Part shown: positions 33,004-43,661 of the stretch, in pieces
Position numbering within the stretch: position 1 is the stretch's first letter
Layout of the letters: each line of letters starts with the position of its first letter
Assembly: GCA_037501455.1 (NCBI GenBank)
Contig: CM074861.1
Span: forward strand, 99,735,001 to 99,799,000
DNA length: 64,000 bases
Direction of reading: 5' to 3'
DNA from: Lantana camara
Lineage: Eukaryota; Streptophyta; Magnoliopsida; Lamiales; Verbenaceae
The notes under the pieces: model-generated
Seen by the model: only the letters and a program-made list of their open reading frames with translations
Database searches by the model: none
Told to the model about the DNA's origin: nothing
Position numbers and translations under genes: made by a program

Positions 33004-35438
33004 GCGAATTTGTCCGCGGGGACGATCTCGGAACCTCCAAAGCCGATGAGGGCTGTTCTGAGGGGTTCGAGCGGGATGTTTGTGATGTTCATTTTTTGAA
33101 ACGTGGAATAAGGCAAAACATTCACGGAGCTTCCACTATCAATCAAGACCCTCTTTACAACGTGATTGTGAACGTCTAAGCTAACCACCATGGGGCAGTC
33201 AGAGGTTTCACCGACCCCATGGGGTGTTACAATGTGCTCTAAGTCTTTCTCTGTGAAACCTACACTCTCATCCTTCTCCGAGCGTGACGATTTATCAATA
33301 GAGAGCACCGGCCTGGGCTGAGAAGATCTTTGGTCATAACTCCGAATGTAGCGGTGTCGGGAAGCATTAGAGTCGCCCCCCGAGGGTCCTCCAGCAATCA
33401 TGTGAATGACCGTGAAGGGTTGATTTTCCACGTCTGAGGCTTTTCCTTTGCCACGGTCGCTCGGCTCGGAGTGATGGTGGCGCGGACTCCTCGATCGGGA
33501 ACGGCTTCTTCGTTGGGTACGCGCTCGCTCAGCGCAATGCTCATCATACCTCTCCAACACCTTCACGAACTCCTTGAGGTGCCCCCCAGCGATCAGCCTC
33601 TGAATCTCACTCTCAAGCTGACGACATTCACTGGTGTCATGCCCTTTCTGCTTGTGGAAAGCGCAGTACTTCCCCGAGCGCTTCTGAGCCTCCGTTTCTC
33701 TCAATTTTGACGGCCTCCTGAACAGCTTCTTATCCGCCATGGCATATACTTCGGCTATAGGGCGGTTGAGAGGGATGCGCTCGAACTTCCGAGGGGGCGG
33801 AGAGTTTCGGCGAGCGGGAATAGGGCTACGGCGGTGGCCTCTGGTTGGATCCGCTCTGTCTTCAGGTGCTCTGCTGGGGCGAGGGGCGTTCGCCATCTTC
33901 TGATCCCTCGCAATATACATATCCTCGAGGGTGAAGAAAGAATCCGCTATTTCCCTAATCTCCATCAATGAGCGAGGTTTCTTCTTGGCTACCTCCTCCA
34001 CGAACTCTTTACTGACATAGTGCTTCATATTAATAGCTCCAAAGAGAACGTGCCTCAAAAAGTCCATCGAGGGCTTCTCTACCAACAAGATCTCCTTGTT
34101 GAACCTTCCCATAAAAGACCGTAGAGTCTCGCTCGGCCCTTGGATCAAGCTGTAAAGAGCGGTCGCGGCTGGGGCTGGTGCCTTCAAAGAGTTGAAGTGG
34201 CTGATGAAAGCGTCAGTCAGGTCATGGTATCCTCGGATTGAGCGCGGAGAAAGCTTTTTGTACCAGTCCTGGGCCATCCCCACGAGGGAGGTGACAAACA
34301 CCTTGGCCCAATAGTTGATTGGGTGATCGTATAAATGCATCAAATGCACGAAGTGATCCAGATGCTCGGCTGGATCCGTGGTTCCATCATACCTGTTGAC
34401 GGACGTGGGGATTTTACCTTTCCCCGCACGGGTCATCAGAACCTCTTCAATGAGGGGAGAATCGCCCGTCACGATTCTGTAATCCCTGTCCTCGGGATCC
34501 TCATAGCTGGCTTCTCTCCTGCGGCGGGAAATTAGGCTGCGTGGTCGGCGAGTGTCTCTGGCCCTGGACCACTCGTCCCCATCTCGGGGGACTTGAGACC
34601 TTGCTCGAGAGAGCTGCTCTACCATGTTCTGGAACCCTCTAATTTGGTCTTGTACTGCGGCCAGTTGAGGGTCACCGACATTTCTGCGGTTTGCCCTTTC
34701 TGTGGCTCTCGATTGGACCTCTTCGTTATCTCCGGTCGCCCCATTTCGAGGGTCCCTCATATCTTGAGGTGCTCTCTCGTCTCCAGCGGGTTGCTGCTCC
34801 TGTTGGACCCTCGGTGGGGCCTCATATTCTTGATTCGGCGGTGGGGGAGGTTGCTGGGCCCTCAACGCGTTTTGCGCCATTGTCAGCGGATGAGCCGGAA
34901 GCCCTCCAAGGGGCGGGGCCGCTCGTGCACGCGCCAACGAAGGAAAGTAAGTCGTAGTGAAGTGTTTCCAAGCATTCTGCACTGCTTGACTCTCGCACTG
35001 TGCGTACAGCGCGTGAAGTTGCTGGGTACTAATCTGGGGTATTTCTACCCCCTGTATCTCCCTTGGTAGCGACAATGGGAGATTTAGTGCCCCCACTTGA
35101 TATGGCTGGACCATAGGCATCACTCCGTGCACCACCCCGGGTTGCATAAAAGTGTATACTGGCGGTGGCATGGTCATAGAGTACGCGCCAGGATGAGAGG
35201 TTGGGACGTTTTGGGCGAAAACTGGGGGAGGAGGATTGGAGCCAGATCCTCCAGCCTCAGTTCCGGATGGGGGTAGAGTGGCGGCGGCCTCAGTGTTTCC
35301 GGCGAGAGGAGGGGGAGGAATACCGCCAACGACGGCGTTGTTCCCCGTATTTTCCTCATTGACAGGGGGTTGTGCACCCTTGCTCCCCACCACTCCTGAC
35401 CTTGTCATAGTCACCATGTTGGGAGTTGCTGGTGTCAC
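32961..35438 (-). CDS. gypsy gag-protease
   Basis: 825 codons from ATG 35,438, just inside the 5' LTR. The Pro/Gly-rich N-terminus is followed by the retrotransposon gag domain (DGTTDPAEHLDHFVHLMHLY, AQDWYKKL, SLIQGPSETLRSFMGRF), a zinc-knuckle-like CAFHKQKGHDTSEC and an Arg/Ser-rich stretch (RRSRSRSRSPRH). The aspartic protease has VLIDSGSSVNVLP. The frame runs out early within the protease C-terminal part through a one-base deletion; otherwise intact. Confidence 0.85.
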   Translation of the reverse strand: MTPATPNMVTMTRSGVVGSKGAQPPVNEENTGNNAVVGGIPPPPLAGNTEAAATLPPSGTEAGGSGSNPPPPVFAQNVPTSHPGAYSMTMPPPVYTFMQPGVVHGVMPMVQPYQVGALNLPLSLPREIQGVEIPQISTQQLHALYAQCESQAVQNAWKHFTTTYFPSLARARAAPPLGGLPAHPLTMAQNALRAQQPPPPPNQEYEAPPRVQQEQQPAGDERAPQDMRDPRNGATGDNEEVQSRATERANRRNVGDPQLAAVQDQIRGFQNMVEQLSRARSQVPRDGDEWSRARDTRRPRSLISRRRREASYEDPEDRDYRIVTGDSPLIEEVLMTRAGKGKIPTSVNRYDGTTDPAEHLDHFVHLMHLYDHPINYWAKVFVTSLVGMAQDWYKKLSPRSIRGYHDLTDAFISHFNSLKAPAPAATALYSLIQGPSETLRSFMGRFNKEILLVEKPSMDFLRHVLFGAINMKHYVSKEFVEEVAKKKPRSLMEIREIADSFFTLEDMYIARDQKMANAPRPSRAPEDRADPTRGHRRSPIPARRNSPPPRKFERIPLNRPIAEVYAMADKKLFRRPSKLRETEAQKRSGKYCAFHKQKGHDTSECRQLESEIQRLIAGGHLKEFVKVLERYDEHCAERARTQRRSRSRSRSPRHHHSEPSDRGKGKASDVENQPFTVIHMIAGGPSGGDSNASRHRYIRSYDQRSSQPRPVLSIDKSSRSEKDESVGFTEKDLEHIVTPHGVGETSDCPMVVSLDVHNHVVKRVLIDSGSSVNVLPYSTFQKMNITNIPLEPLRTALIGFGGSEIVPADKFAWPPLSIAPHSEKL

Positions 35439-35497
35439 TTTTCAACTAGCTTTTCTGGGGAAGAATCTGTTGATGATGAAGAAGGTGATGATGGTTT

Positions 35498-35517
35498 CCC
35501 ACAAACGGTGCCAAAAA
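35498..35517 (-). promoter_or_regulatory. Primer-binding site of the gypsy element
   Basis: On the minus strand TTTTTGGCACCGTTTGTGGG directly follows the 5' LTR, one base from the GGCGCCGT(C/T)TGTGGGAA type seen in Tat-group gypsy elements. Confidence 0.65.
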
Positions 35518-36364
35518 TGATGGTGCTGGAAATCGGACTTCCCAAAGATGCAACAAACACTTTAATATTTGTATGGAAAGGGAAAGACCATCATAGGCGT
35601 GAGAGCCTCAGGAACTGGGTTTCCTTTTAAGCATGGGTTCTTCCAGCTAGGATAACACCAAGAGTGCAACGTATAAGGAGGGTGCAACTGTGGTGGGAAT
35701 GACGCAGAGCTTGGAGAGATTCGGAAAAAATGCCCAGAACAATGCAGTGTGTGTGTAGAAGATAACTTGGGGGAGAAAGCATGTGCTCTCCCCTATTTAT
35801 ATGTTAGGGGTGAGGGTAAATGGGTAAATTGACCGTGTGGTCCCAAACCTGTGTTGCCCTAACACGTGGCAGCCTTTGAGGGCGTGAGAAGGACGTTTCT
35901 GAAAGGGAGGCGGTGTGTCAGGTGCCAGATGCGTACTACCTTTGTGTCAGAGGTTGTTGGCGAGGGTCGCATGGGAAGAGAACCCAAGGTCCCCTTTGCC
36001 GAGGTTCGGATCCCTCGCAGGGGGGTTGGATTTTGCACGAGCGCTGGTGACGCTCGAAGAGTGTACGGATGGACCCCCCACGATAGATGACCTTTGAGCG
36101 CCGGAATCACGAGCATCAAGAATGGGATCCTCGTGCGGGTGGTTCCCTGAGAAGGGTGACCCCGACGGCCAGTATGGGAGCGCCGAGCCTGCCGGTTCGG
36201 CCCCTTTTCTTGAATAGTTGGCCGAGGCTCAAGGGCCTATACTAGTTGGCAAGTGAGTGGGCTGGATTGGCTCACGAGCCCATCAATGCGAGGGTATAGT
36301 CTTCACGCCAGCAGATGGTGACACGTCGACGGCTCTGATACAAGCGTGTTTTTGGGCCTCATCA
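35518..36364 (-). repeat. 5' LTR of the gypsy element
   Basis: 847 bp, TG...CA ends, followed on the plus strand by the ATATA duplication (36,365-36,369). Contains CCCCTATTTATATG (about 35,790-35,803), a possible TATA region, in plus orientation. Confidence 0.9.
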
Positions 36365-36410
36365 ATATACACGTATTATATATGTATGTATATATAGGTT
36401 ACATGTATCA

Positions 36411-36414
<4 letters not shown>

Positions 36415-36456
<42 letters not shown>

Positions 36457-36632
36457 GTATATACAATATTTTATAATATATAATATATATAGATATATAT
36501 GTATAATACGTATATGTAATGTATATATACATACATATATAATACGTTTATATTTTATAATATATAATATATATAGATATATATGTATAATACGTATATG
36601 TAATGTATATATACATACATATATAATACGTT

Positions 36633-36677
<45 letters not shown>

Positions 36678-36740
36678 TATATATCTGTATATACATATTA
36701 TAATATATGATACATATATATTATATATAATATATAATAT
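36415..36740. repeat. AT microsatellite and tandem AT-rich repeats
   Basis: (TA)n runs at about 36,420-36,450 and 36,635-36,672. A 68-bp AT-rich unit containing AGATATATATGTATAATACG lies between and is duplicated (about 36,490 and 36,574). Part of the MULE interior. Confidence 0.75.
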
Positions 36741-37021
36741 ATTTTGTTTGGGTTGAAAGTATACAATTTAAATAGTTTGGGGGTGAAAATATGGAATTTA
36801 AATAGTTTGGGGTAGTTTTGAAAATATAAAAGAACCAAAAGGGCTAAAAAGTTATTTTTTTAAAGATCAACCGTTATTTTGGACGGAAAATGGTCAATAG
36901 GACCAAAATTAAGACAAATGCCATTTTATGGGACCAAAAGTGAGATATTGGCAACTATTGAGACCAAAACTAAAAGTGGCTCACTTTACGGGACGATTTT
37001 GATAATTTTCTCTAGATAATA

Positions 37022-37310
37022 TTAAGTCCGAAAATAGTTACTAATTCAAAACAAATACATTTTTATGAAAAATATTGAACGACAATTAGTATTCACAAGT
37101 TGAATCAATTAAACAAGGTGTAAAAAATAAAAAAAAAATTAAACCCGTGTGTTGCGGCGGCCAAAAAGCCAGCAATCATGAAACGACATGGTATTTGGGT
37201 AGTCTTGATTGTGTTGCCGTTGAGATTTTCCCACCCAATCCTAAAATATCCGATGTGTTTCACGATTTCATGAAACGAAATGTAATTCTAGTTTAAAATT
37301 AATTAAATTA
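37022..37310 (+). repeat. Duplicated flank, left copy (S1)
   Basis: ATTAAGTCCGAAAATAGTTAC...CTAGTTTAAAATTAATTAAATTA is about 90% like 49,605-49,988, apart from about 100 bp missing here. It lies between the MULE target duplication and the old copia 5' LTR. Confidence 0.85.
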
Positions 37311-37557
37311 TGTTATAAATAATGAATATTATGAATGCCCATTGATTGTGTAATCGATTTATTTATGGGATTGATATCCATGATTAAGGTATTGATTAGT
37401 CAACATTTCCTTTTGTCTTGTGTTACAGTACCTACAAATTGAGACTTATTGATCATTGTATATACACTCAAGAATTAATAAAATCCTCCTCTTCTCCCTC
37501 TATTCTTTTAGCCTTATTCTGTTACTGTTCTTGCTTTTAATCAATAGTTTCGTAACA
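37311..37557 (+). repeat. 5' LTR of the old copia element
   Basis: 247 bp ending TTTCGTAACA. Several substitutions from the 3' LTR (for example GCCCATTG/GCCAATTG, ACATTTCC/ACCTTTCC, GTGTTACAG/GTATTACAT), so clearly older than the copia at 10.4 kb. Confidence 0.85.
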
Positions 37558-39482
37558 CGTTATCAGCACGATTAGCTTGAAGGTTGGAGGTAGATTCAAT
37601 TTGATAAAACGATCCAAACAAAAACACAAGAATCAAATTCGCTTTTGGAAAAAGGTTAGTCTGATTTGATCCTACAGTGATATCAGAATAAATTGTTCGT
37701 TTTAGATCTCTGTTATCCAAACTGTAATTCAATAAAATTATGTGTTAATCATGAATATGTGTTAATCGTTGTTTCGATTATGCTCATATTATATGTTAAT
37801 CTTTTGTGAGATTATACTCGAATTATATAGTAATCTTTATAAGATCCGTATAACCTTGTAATTTATTTCATGCTCTTACGGTAATATGAAATTATGTGAA
37901 ATGTGCATCTGTTGAAGATTACATCAATCAATAATTATTTGTTAACTATGTAGTTTTGTTATTTTGCGAGCTTTGTTAATTGTTTACTATATATGTTGCA
38001 CTATTTATGAGATATCAAACGATAATAATGAATATTTGTTTGTTGCAATGATTCAGAAGATTAGTTTACCCTCATTATAAACACTTTAAAAGTTCAATTA
38101 CATAATAATAGGTTGAAAATTTGGTTGTATATGAATGCATCACCTTTATTGTGAATAAAGTAATATATTCATATCTTTTATTACATACTTTTGGTATGTT
38201 GATCTTTTCGTACATCATGTCATTTCTATATAAATATGTGGATTTTTTTCCATTATGGAATAAAAGATTAGATATGATTACATATAAAAATAAACACGTA
38301 CGAATATACACTCTTTTCGTTTCATTGATATGATTACCGTTTGATAATTTATTATATTTTATATGTGAAAAGGGTTATTAAGTGCTCGTATGTACTTTCC
38401 ATTCAATTTTACAAAATAAATATATGGATGATTATGTGTATCCTTTTAGTTGTAAATATTTCTATGGCATTGTTCATTAGAAAGGATTTGATTATGTAAT
38501 CTTATTTCCTATAGTCTATCTTTTGTAGGAAATTAAATCAGTGAGGTTTTTTTTGCATAAACTTTTCGCATGAGAATATTAAGGCAAATATTTTATTCGT
38601 AATTCGTAGATTTTATAAGAATGAATTTTATATCATAAATTTCATTATATAATAGTCCTTTCCCCCCATATACAAATAATCGGTATATAACGTACTCCCT
38701 TTTATAGATTAGATTTCAAATCTAAATTATACACTATTGAGAGTATTAATAATTACATGATGATTTTTCATATGGTTGTCAGTATACTTGATATGAAATT
38801 TATGAAACTTTAGTTTTCGACGCTTAACATGATCGATCGGCTACTTGATATCAATATCATAATTCTTGATATTTGCTTCCTTAATATATTAGTGTTTCAT
38901 CATATCAAATATATATTAATAATATCAATATGTCGATATTATTATGTATCGCTATGAATTTGGAAGCTTTTGGTTTATATATGTCGATCAAAGTTTATTG
39001 GGGAATTTAATTTTGATTTTATAATGCTCTAGAAGTAGCAATTTTGACGAGAAAGATGTGAACAATATTGTTCTTGTATCATGTTGGTTGAAATATTAAT
39101 AAGTTGTTGATAAATCATGAATGATTGATCATTCCCTGAAGTGAATGAGATAATGCATCACATTATAAATAAGAAAAAAAATGAGTCCATGAAGAGAATG
39201 AGATAATGCATCGCATTATCAATAAGAAAAATGAATCCACGAATTGGGGCAGAAGTATTATGATCGCCCTCATGATTATAATTATAATTATCCAAACCAC
39301 CAGAAGTGGTACAAAAGGATATATAGGAGATACTCCATCAAAATGATTATAAATTCGACTTTATCCCTATATATGAAAAATGACTCATGTACTCGTAGTA
39401 CGTCAGATTGAGTACTTAATCAAATTATCGAGTTTTCAATTATATAAATATCTATAAATAAAATTGTCATATGGACAAGTTT
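37558..39482 (+). pseudogene. Degenerate gag region of the old copia
   Basis: No frame longer than about 70 codons. Near the end (39,120-39,330) a basic, Asn/Tyr-rich stretch (RPHDYNYNYPNHQKWYK) recalls the gag tail of Tork-like copia elements. Two near-copies of GAATGAGATAATGCATC (about 39,143 and 39,196) mark a local duplication. The rest is AT-rich decay. Confidence 0.5.
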
Positions 39483-42400
39483 TGTAACGCCCCAACTTTT
39501 CCGTATTTTAAAAATGACATATGTGTTTATTAATTTGCGCGAAAAAATTGGTTAAGTGTTTTCTATATTTAAATTTCATTGTTTAATTGTTAAATATGTG
39601 ATTAATTGAAATATGTGCAATATTTGAATTGGAATGAATACGATTACTTGAACCACTTGTGCATGAATAATTATGTGTTCCCTAATTGTGCGTTTAAATT
39701 ATTTAATTACGTAATTAATCGTTTATGATAATTACTAGTTGCATTTTAATTAATTTTCTATAATATATATATTTCGTTATATTTATAATAAATTTTTAAA
39801 AATGGATTCTTAAAATTTTATTTGAATTTTGAAATTATATGAATTCTTGGTCGATTTGCCTTTACATGACAATTTTTGTGCGCCGTTACTATATGAAATG
39901 AATTCGGAATTTTGTGGAAATTTAATATGTTGTAGATATGTGTGTCATGAATGTGTGAGTATGCTCGTTTTACATTTTCGGATTCGTTTGATTGCGTTTT
40001 AAATTTATTTGGTATGATTGGAACCAAATTGGGGGTTAACGAGCACTTGGCGCACCCTTGATTCCGTATGTGATATCTTGAGCTAGGGAACTCGGAATCG
40101 AGTTCCGTCAACTCCGTTGAACTCATAACGAAAATGTGGGTTCAATAAACTTAACATCGTAGTTTTATAAGATCATTTGGACCCCCGAAATTCTACCGAA
40201 AATCGAAACGAATGCAAATCTGCCACCCTTTACTAAAATTGCTATATCTCTTTCAAACCTTGACCAAATTAACCATGGTTGGAGGCTATGGAACCCTAGT
40301 TAAGCCCACTATCTGATCTTAATCTCCCTCAACCGAACCAACCCTCACACATAAGGAAAAAATCAGGTCAAAGCCCCTGCCTTCCAGTCATTCCCGTAGC
40401 TCTTGCCATCCTTGGAGGTTCAAGCTCAAATCTCCTCCAAACTTCATCCAATCCACAAGGTAAGCTTAGGGTTGTAATATACAATCAATATGTGTCATTT
40501 TAAACCATGTTTCCCTGAATTTGAGCTGGTATACTTGGAGATATGAGGATATACATGAATAGTTAGGTTTTGAAGTCATATGTTGATCTCTCTCATTCCT
40601 TGATGTTTTAGGTTGATTCCAAGCATGAAAATGATTGTCTTAACTTCCTATTTACATTCATGATTATGTATTTTATGATGGTTAAGTGTTTAATGAGTTG
40701 CCATGGATGGAACTTTGATGAAATTTCATGATGGTTATCTTCTTCCCTTCCTCACGTTTGATCACTTGGAGAGTATGTTTAGGGGTTGATTTGGAGTTGT
40801 TTTGCTTCACAATTGTTGTCATAACTTACCTAAACTTGTTGGTTAAAGCTTGGCCTCGTTTCTGATTTGTTTTTGCTGCGTTCTGCTCCAGACTTGAACA
40901 GGTTGAGGCCGCGATCGGACCAAGAACAATCTTGGTCGCGGTCGCGACTCGCTTGTGCGTGCTTTGATTTCTCTCTCAGGTCGCGTCCGCGACCTAAATC
41001 ACATGCATTTCAGGTCGTCCCCGCGACCTGAATTTAGCCTGCTTACGTATTCATGGAAAATTGCTGAAAAATATGCATATGAATATGAAACCACCATGTA
41101 TTGAACATTTTAAGTGAGTTACTTGACTATATGACCTCATCACATGATTTATGCATCTTATGCATCTCATATCATGTGCATAACATGTCGTGCGTCTATG
41201 TGGTTTCATATCGAGTCAATCCTCATGAGTACACCTTGTTCCTTCTCTTGTACAGTTCGTTTCCAGGGCGGAGACTTTCAATTTGAATAGGCAACCGCAT
41301 TACTTATGCTTTATGTCTCGTGGTATTCCAGGTGAGAGTGTTTTTGTTTTAGCTATGTAACAAACCCTACAACCCTTATGTGGCAAGCTTTGGCCAAAAC
41401 CTTATGTATATATATATATGTTATTTTTAAAGTAGAGTCATCGAGTAAACTATGATCGAGTAAACCCCTTTTCTCATGAATTATGAAATATGTTATGTTT
41501 GTTATGAATCAAATGTTTTGGCGAGAATATGATTATGAATATGATTATGAACATGATTATGAATGCACGGGCCCAGGGACTTAGTGCAAGTGGCTATCCG
41601 GGGAGGCAAGGGCCGACGGTGATCCCTTGTACTAGTCCCACTACATTTATGGTGATACTGGCCCTCGCTAGGAGGTTTAGCAGGGAATGGGAGCTAAGTA
41701 CCCTTGGGGAATTCATGTATCCCCATTGGCCTATGTGTGGACCGGTGGTCGGGTCTTGCTAACCCGTCCACCACCCGGAGGAAGAAGGTTGGAATTATGT
41801 TATGATTATAATTATGTTATAATTGTTATGCACCGTGCGGGAAGGTCGGGACAAGGATTGCCCAAACGACTATGTCTTATGTTATGATATTTGATCTATG
41901 TGTATTATAATATATTGCATGATCACGTATTTAATGTATTAATGATATTTGTCGTACACGGTCGGAGTTTGGTTGGAGATTATGCACGCTCACTCGCCGA
42001 GCCTTATTGTTTATATATGATTTATGAACTTAATGAATTTAATATGATTAGTCGTAAAGTCCGAGCATTGCTTGGTTATTCTCTTGCCCTCTTGGGAACT
42101 AACTTTAAATAAAACTTTGCCCGGGATTTATGACTTGCATGTGCATGTTTTTATAGATATGTATCGCTCCTGCTCACTCAGTCTTCTAGAGATGACCCTC
42201 TCCCTCCCCCAATCTTTTAGTACGTAGGTTTGGCGTTGGGGTTTCGAGCTACGCGGATTTGTGTTGAGTCTTTGAGTCGGTCAGGTTAAGTTAGAAGAGT
42301 CTCTGCACTCGCATATATATTTGAATTGTGTAAGATCCGACTTTGTAAGATTATGAATTTGAATCTTTATGTATTTGTTATTAAATTGCCCTTGCCGGGC

Positions 42401-42686
42401 GTTGTTATGAGCCAAAAAGAGGCCTGAGGAGCCCAAGTCTGCTTGTGGTTCGTGTGTTTAATTTCTGCAGGCCCGTGGCCAATGCATGTGTTTAGATTTT
42501 AATTTTTCGCTGCATTATGTTTTGTTGGTTGGTTATATTGCAGGGTCTAAGTTCCGCCTAACTTAGGAGGGTTGTTTTGTTTGTCTCCCGTTCGCTATGG
42601 TTCGATACGGGTGTGGACTTCCCATTTTGTTACTCGTGTTGAGCCATAGTGCGGGGGATGTGGTGCCTCACGTGCGGGGTGTCACA
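39483..42686 (+). mobile_element. Solo LTR, copy A (3.2 kb)
   Basis: TGTAACGCCCCAAC...GCGGGGTGTCACA with 5-bp duplication AGTTT on both sides (39,478-39,482 and 42,687-42,691). No gag or pol inside. The 3' part (GTGCGGGGGATGTGGTGCC) is shared, inverted, with copies B to D. Long TG...CA LTRs of this kind are typical of Tekay/Del-like gypsy elements; that assignment is inference. Confidence 0.8.
40907..41028. repeat. Palindrome array in LTR copy A
   Basis: Four GC-rich imperfect 15-16-bp palindromes: GGCCGCGATCGGACC (40,907), GGTCGCGGTCGCGACT (40,934), GGTCGCGTCCGCGACC (40,979) and GGTCGTCCCCGCGACC (41,013). The consensus arms are GGTCGCG / CGCGACC. They stand out sharply from AT-rich surroundings. 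Confidence 0.8.
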
Positions 42687-42859
42687 AGTTTACTTCAATG
42701 ACACTTATATATCGATATAATTTTTTTAATGGGGAATAAACTTATAATTTGAATTTCGTTTATGTTATTCTTCCTCATGTTGTTTACAACTCAAGTATCA
42801 AAGTTTTTTAATTACTAGTTTCATTCTCTTAATTTGTTTTCTTTTATAATAAAAGGAGT

Positions 42860-43635
42860 ATGGATTTTCTCCAACATTCAACTAGATCCAAAACAAATGA
42901 AAAGAATATATGTCTCGTAGACAGTGCTATAGCGCACACTATACTCAAAAACAAAAAATATTTTTCTTCCTTACTTATGAAAGAAGCAAATGTTAACACT
43001 ATATCTGGTAGTACAAAAATAATTGAAGGGTTTGGGAAAGCAAATATAATATACCTGGGAGGAACGAAACTCATCATTGAAGATGCATTATTTTCTAGTA
43101 AGTCTCAAAGAAACTTATTGAGTTTCAAAGATATTCGGCGAAATGGTTACTATATTGAAACTACAAATGATGGTAAGATTGAATATCTTTACATTACCAC
43201 AGCCCTAACAGGTAAAAAGTATGTGTTGGAAAAATTACCTGCATTTTCCTCTGCCTTGTACTACACAAATGTCAGCATGATTGAAACACATGCGATAGTA
43301 AACCAGAAGTTTACAAATCCAAATACATTTATTATTTGACATGATCGATTGGGTCATCCTGGATTAATTATGATGCGGAAAATAATTGAGAATTCAAATG
43401 GGCATCCATTAAAGAATCAGAAGATTCTTCAAGTTAAAGAATTCTCTTGTACTGCTTGTTCTCAAGGTAAACCGATCACGAGACCATCATTAACTAAAGT
43501 TGGAACTGAGTCACCTGCATTTTTGAAATGTATTCTAAGTGACATATGTGGGCCTATTCATCTACCACGTTGACCATTTTACATACTTTATGATTTTAAT
43601 TGATGCATCTACTAGATGGTCACATGTGGGTTGAT
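42860..43635 (+). pseudogene. Old copia: protease, GAG-pre-integrase, start of integrase
   Basis: The frame 42,860-43,339 has CLVDSAIAHTILKNKKYF (the protease-like segment, Asp-Ser-Ala) and LLSFKDIRRNGY. After a stop comes HDRLGHPGLIMMRKII (GAG-pre-integrase) and FSCTACSQGKP, then SDICGPIHLP with the first integrase Asp region, a stop, and LIDASTRWSHV. The frame is cut by solo LTR B. Confidence 0.8.
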
Positions 43636-43661
43636 TATGAACTTGCAACCTAGCCTTTGCA

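Larger units (their letters stand above)
23895..36364 (-). mobile_element. Ty3/gypsy LTR retrotransposon, Tat-like, inactive
   Basis: 847-bp LTRs (TGATGGTGCTGG...GGCCTCATCA) with the 5-bp duplication ATATA on both sides. The element lies on the minus strand: gag starts next to the 35.5-36.4 kb LTR and integrase ends near 29.27 kb. By eye the LTRs differ at nine positions (about 1%). Domain order gag, protease, RT, RNase H, integrase is gypsy. The long region between integrase and the 3' LTR, holding an antisense ORF, and the TGGCACCGTTTGTGGGAA primer site point to the Tat group. Frameshifts and a nonsense codon disable pol. Confidence 0.9.
23378..37012. mobile_element. MULE with about 150-bp TIRs, filled by a gypsy element
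   Basis: The first about 150 bases (GAGAAAATTATCAAAATCGTC...CCAAAATAACGGTTGA) are repeated inverted at about 36,865-37,012 with scattered changes. The flanks are identical 9-bp duplications TAGATAATA at 23,369-23,377 and 37,013-37,021, diagnostic for MULEs. The interior is (TA)-rich, without coding sequence, and is split at 23,894/36,365 by the gypsy retrotransposon. Without that, the element is about 1.2 kb. The matching empty site is at 49,596-49,604. Confidence 0.9.

Noticed and set aside
32428..35069. Plus-strand frames opposite gypsy gag and pol (93-158 codons)
   Set aside because: Shadow frames; gag, protease and RT motifs lie on the minus strand at the same place.
36376..36696. 106-codon Ile/Tyr-rich minus-strand frame
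   Set aside because: Translation of (TA)n microsatellites, not a protein. The frames at 5,335-5,577 start the same way.
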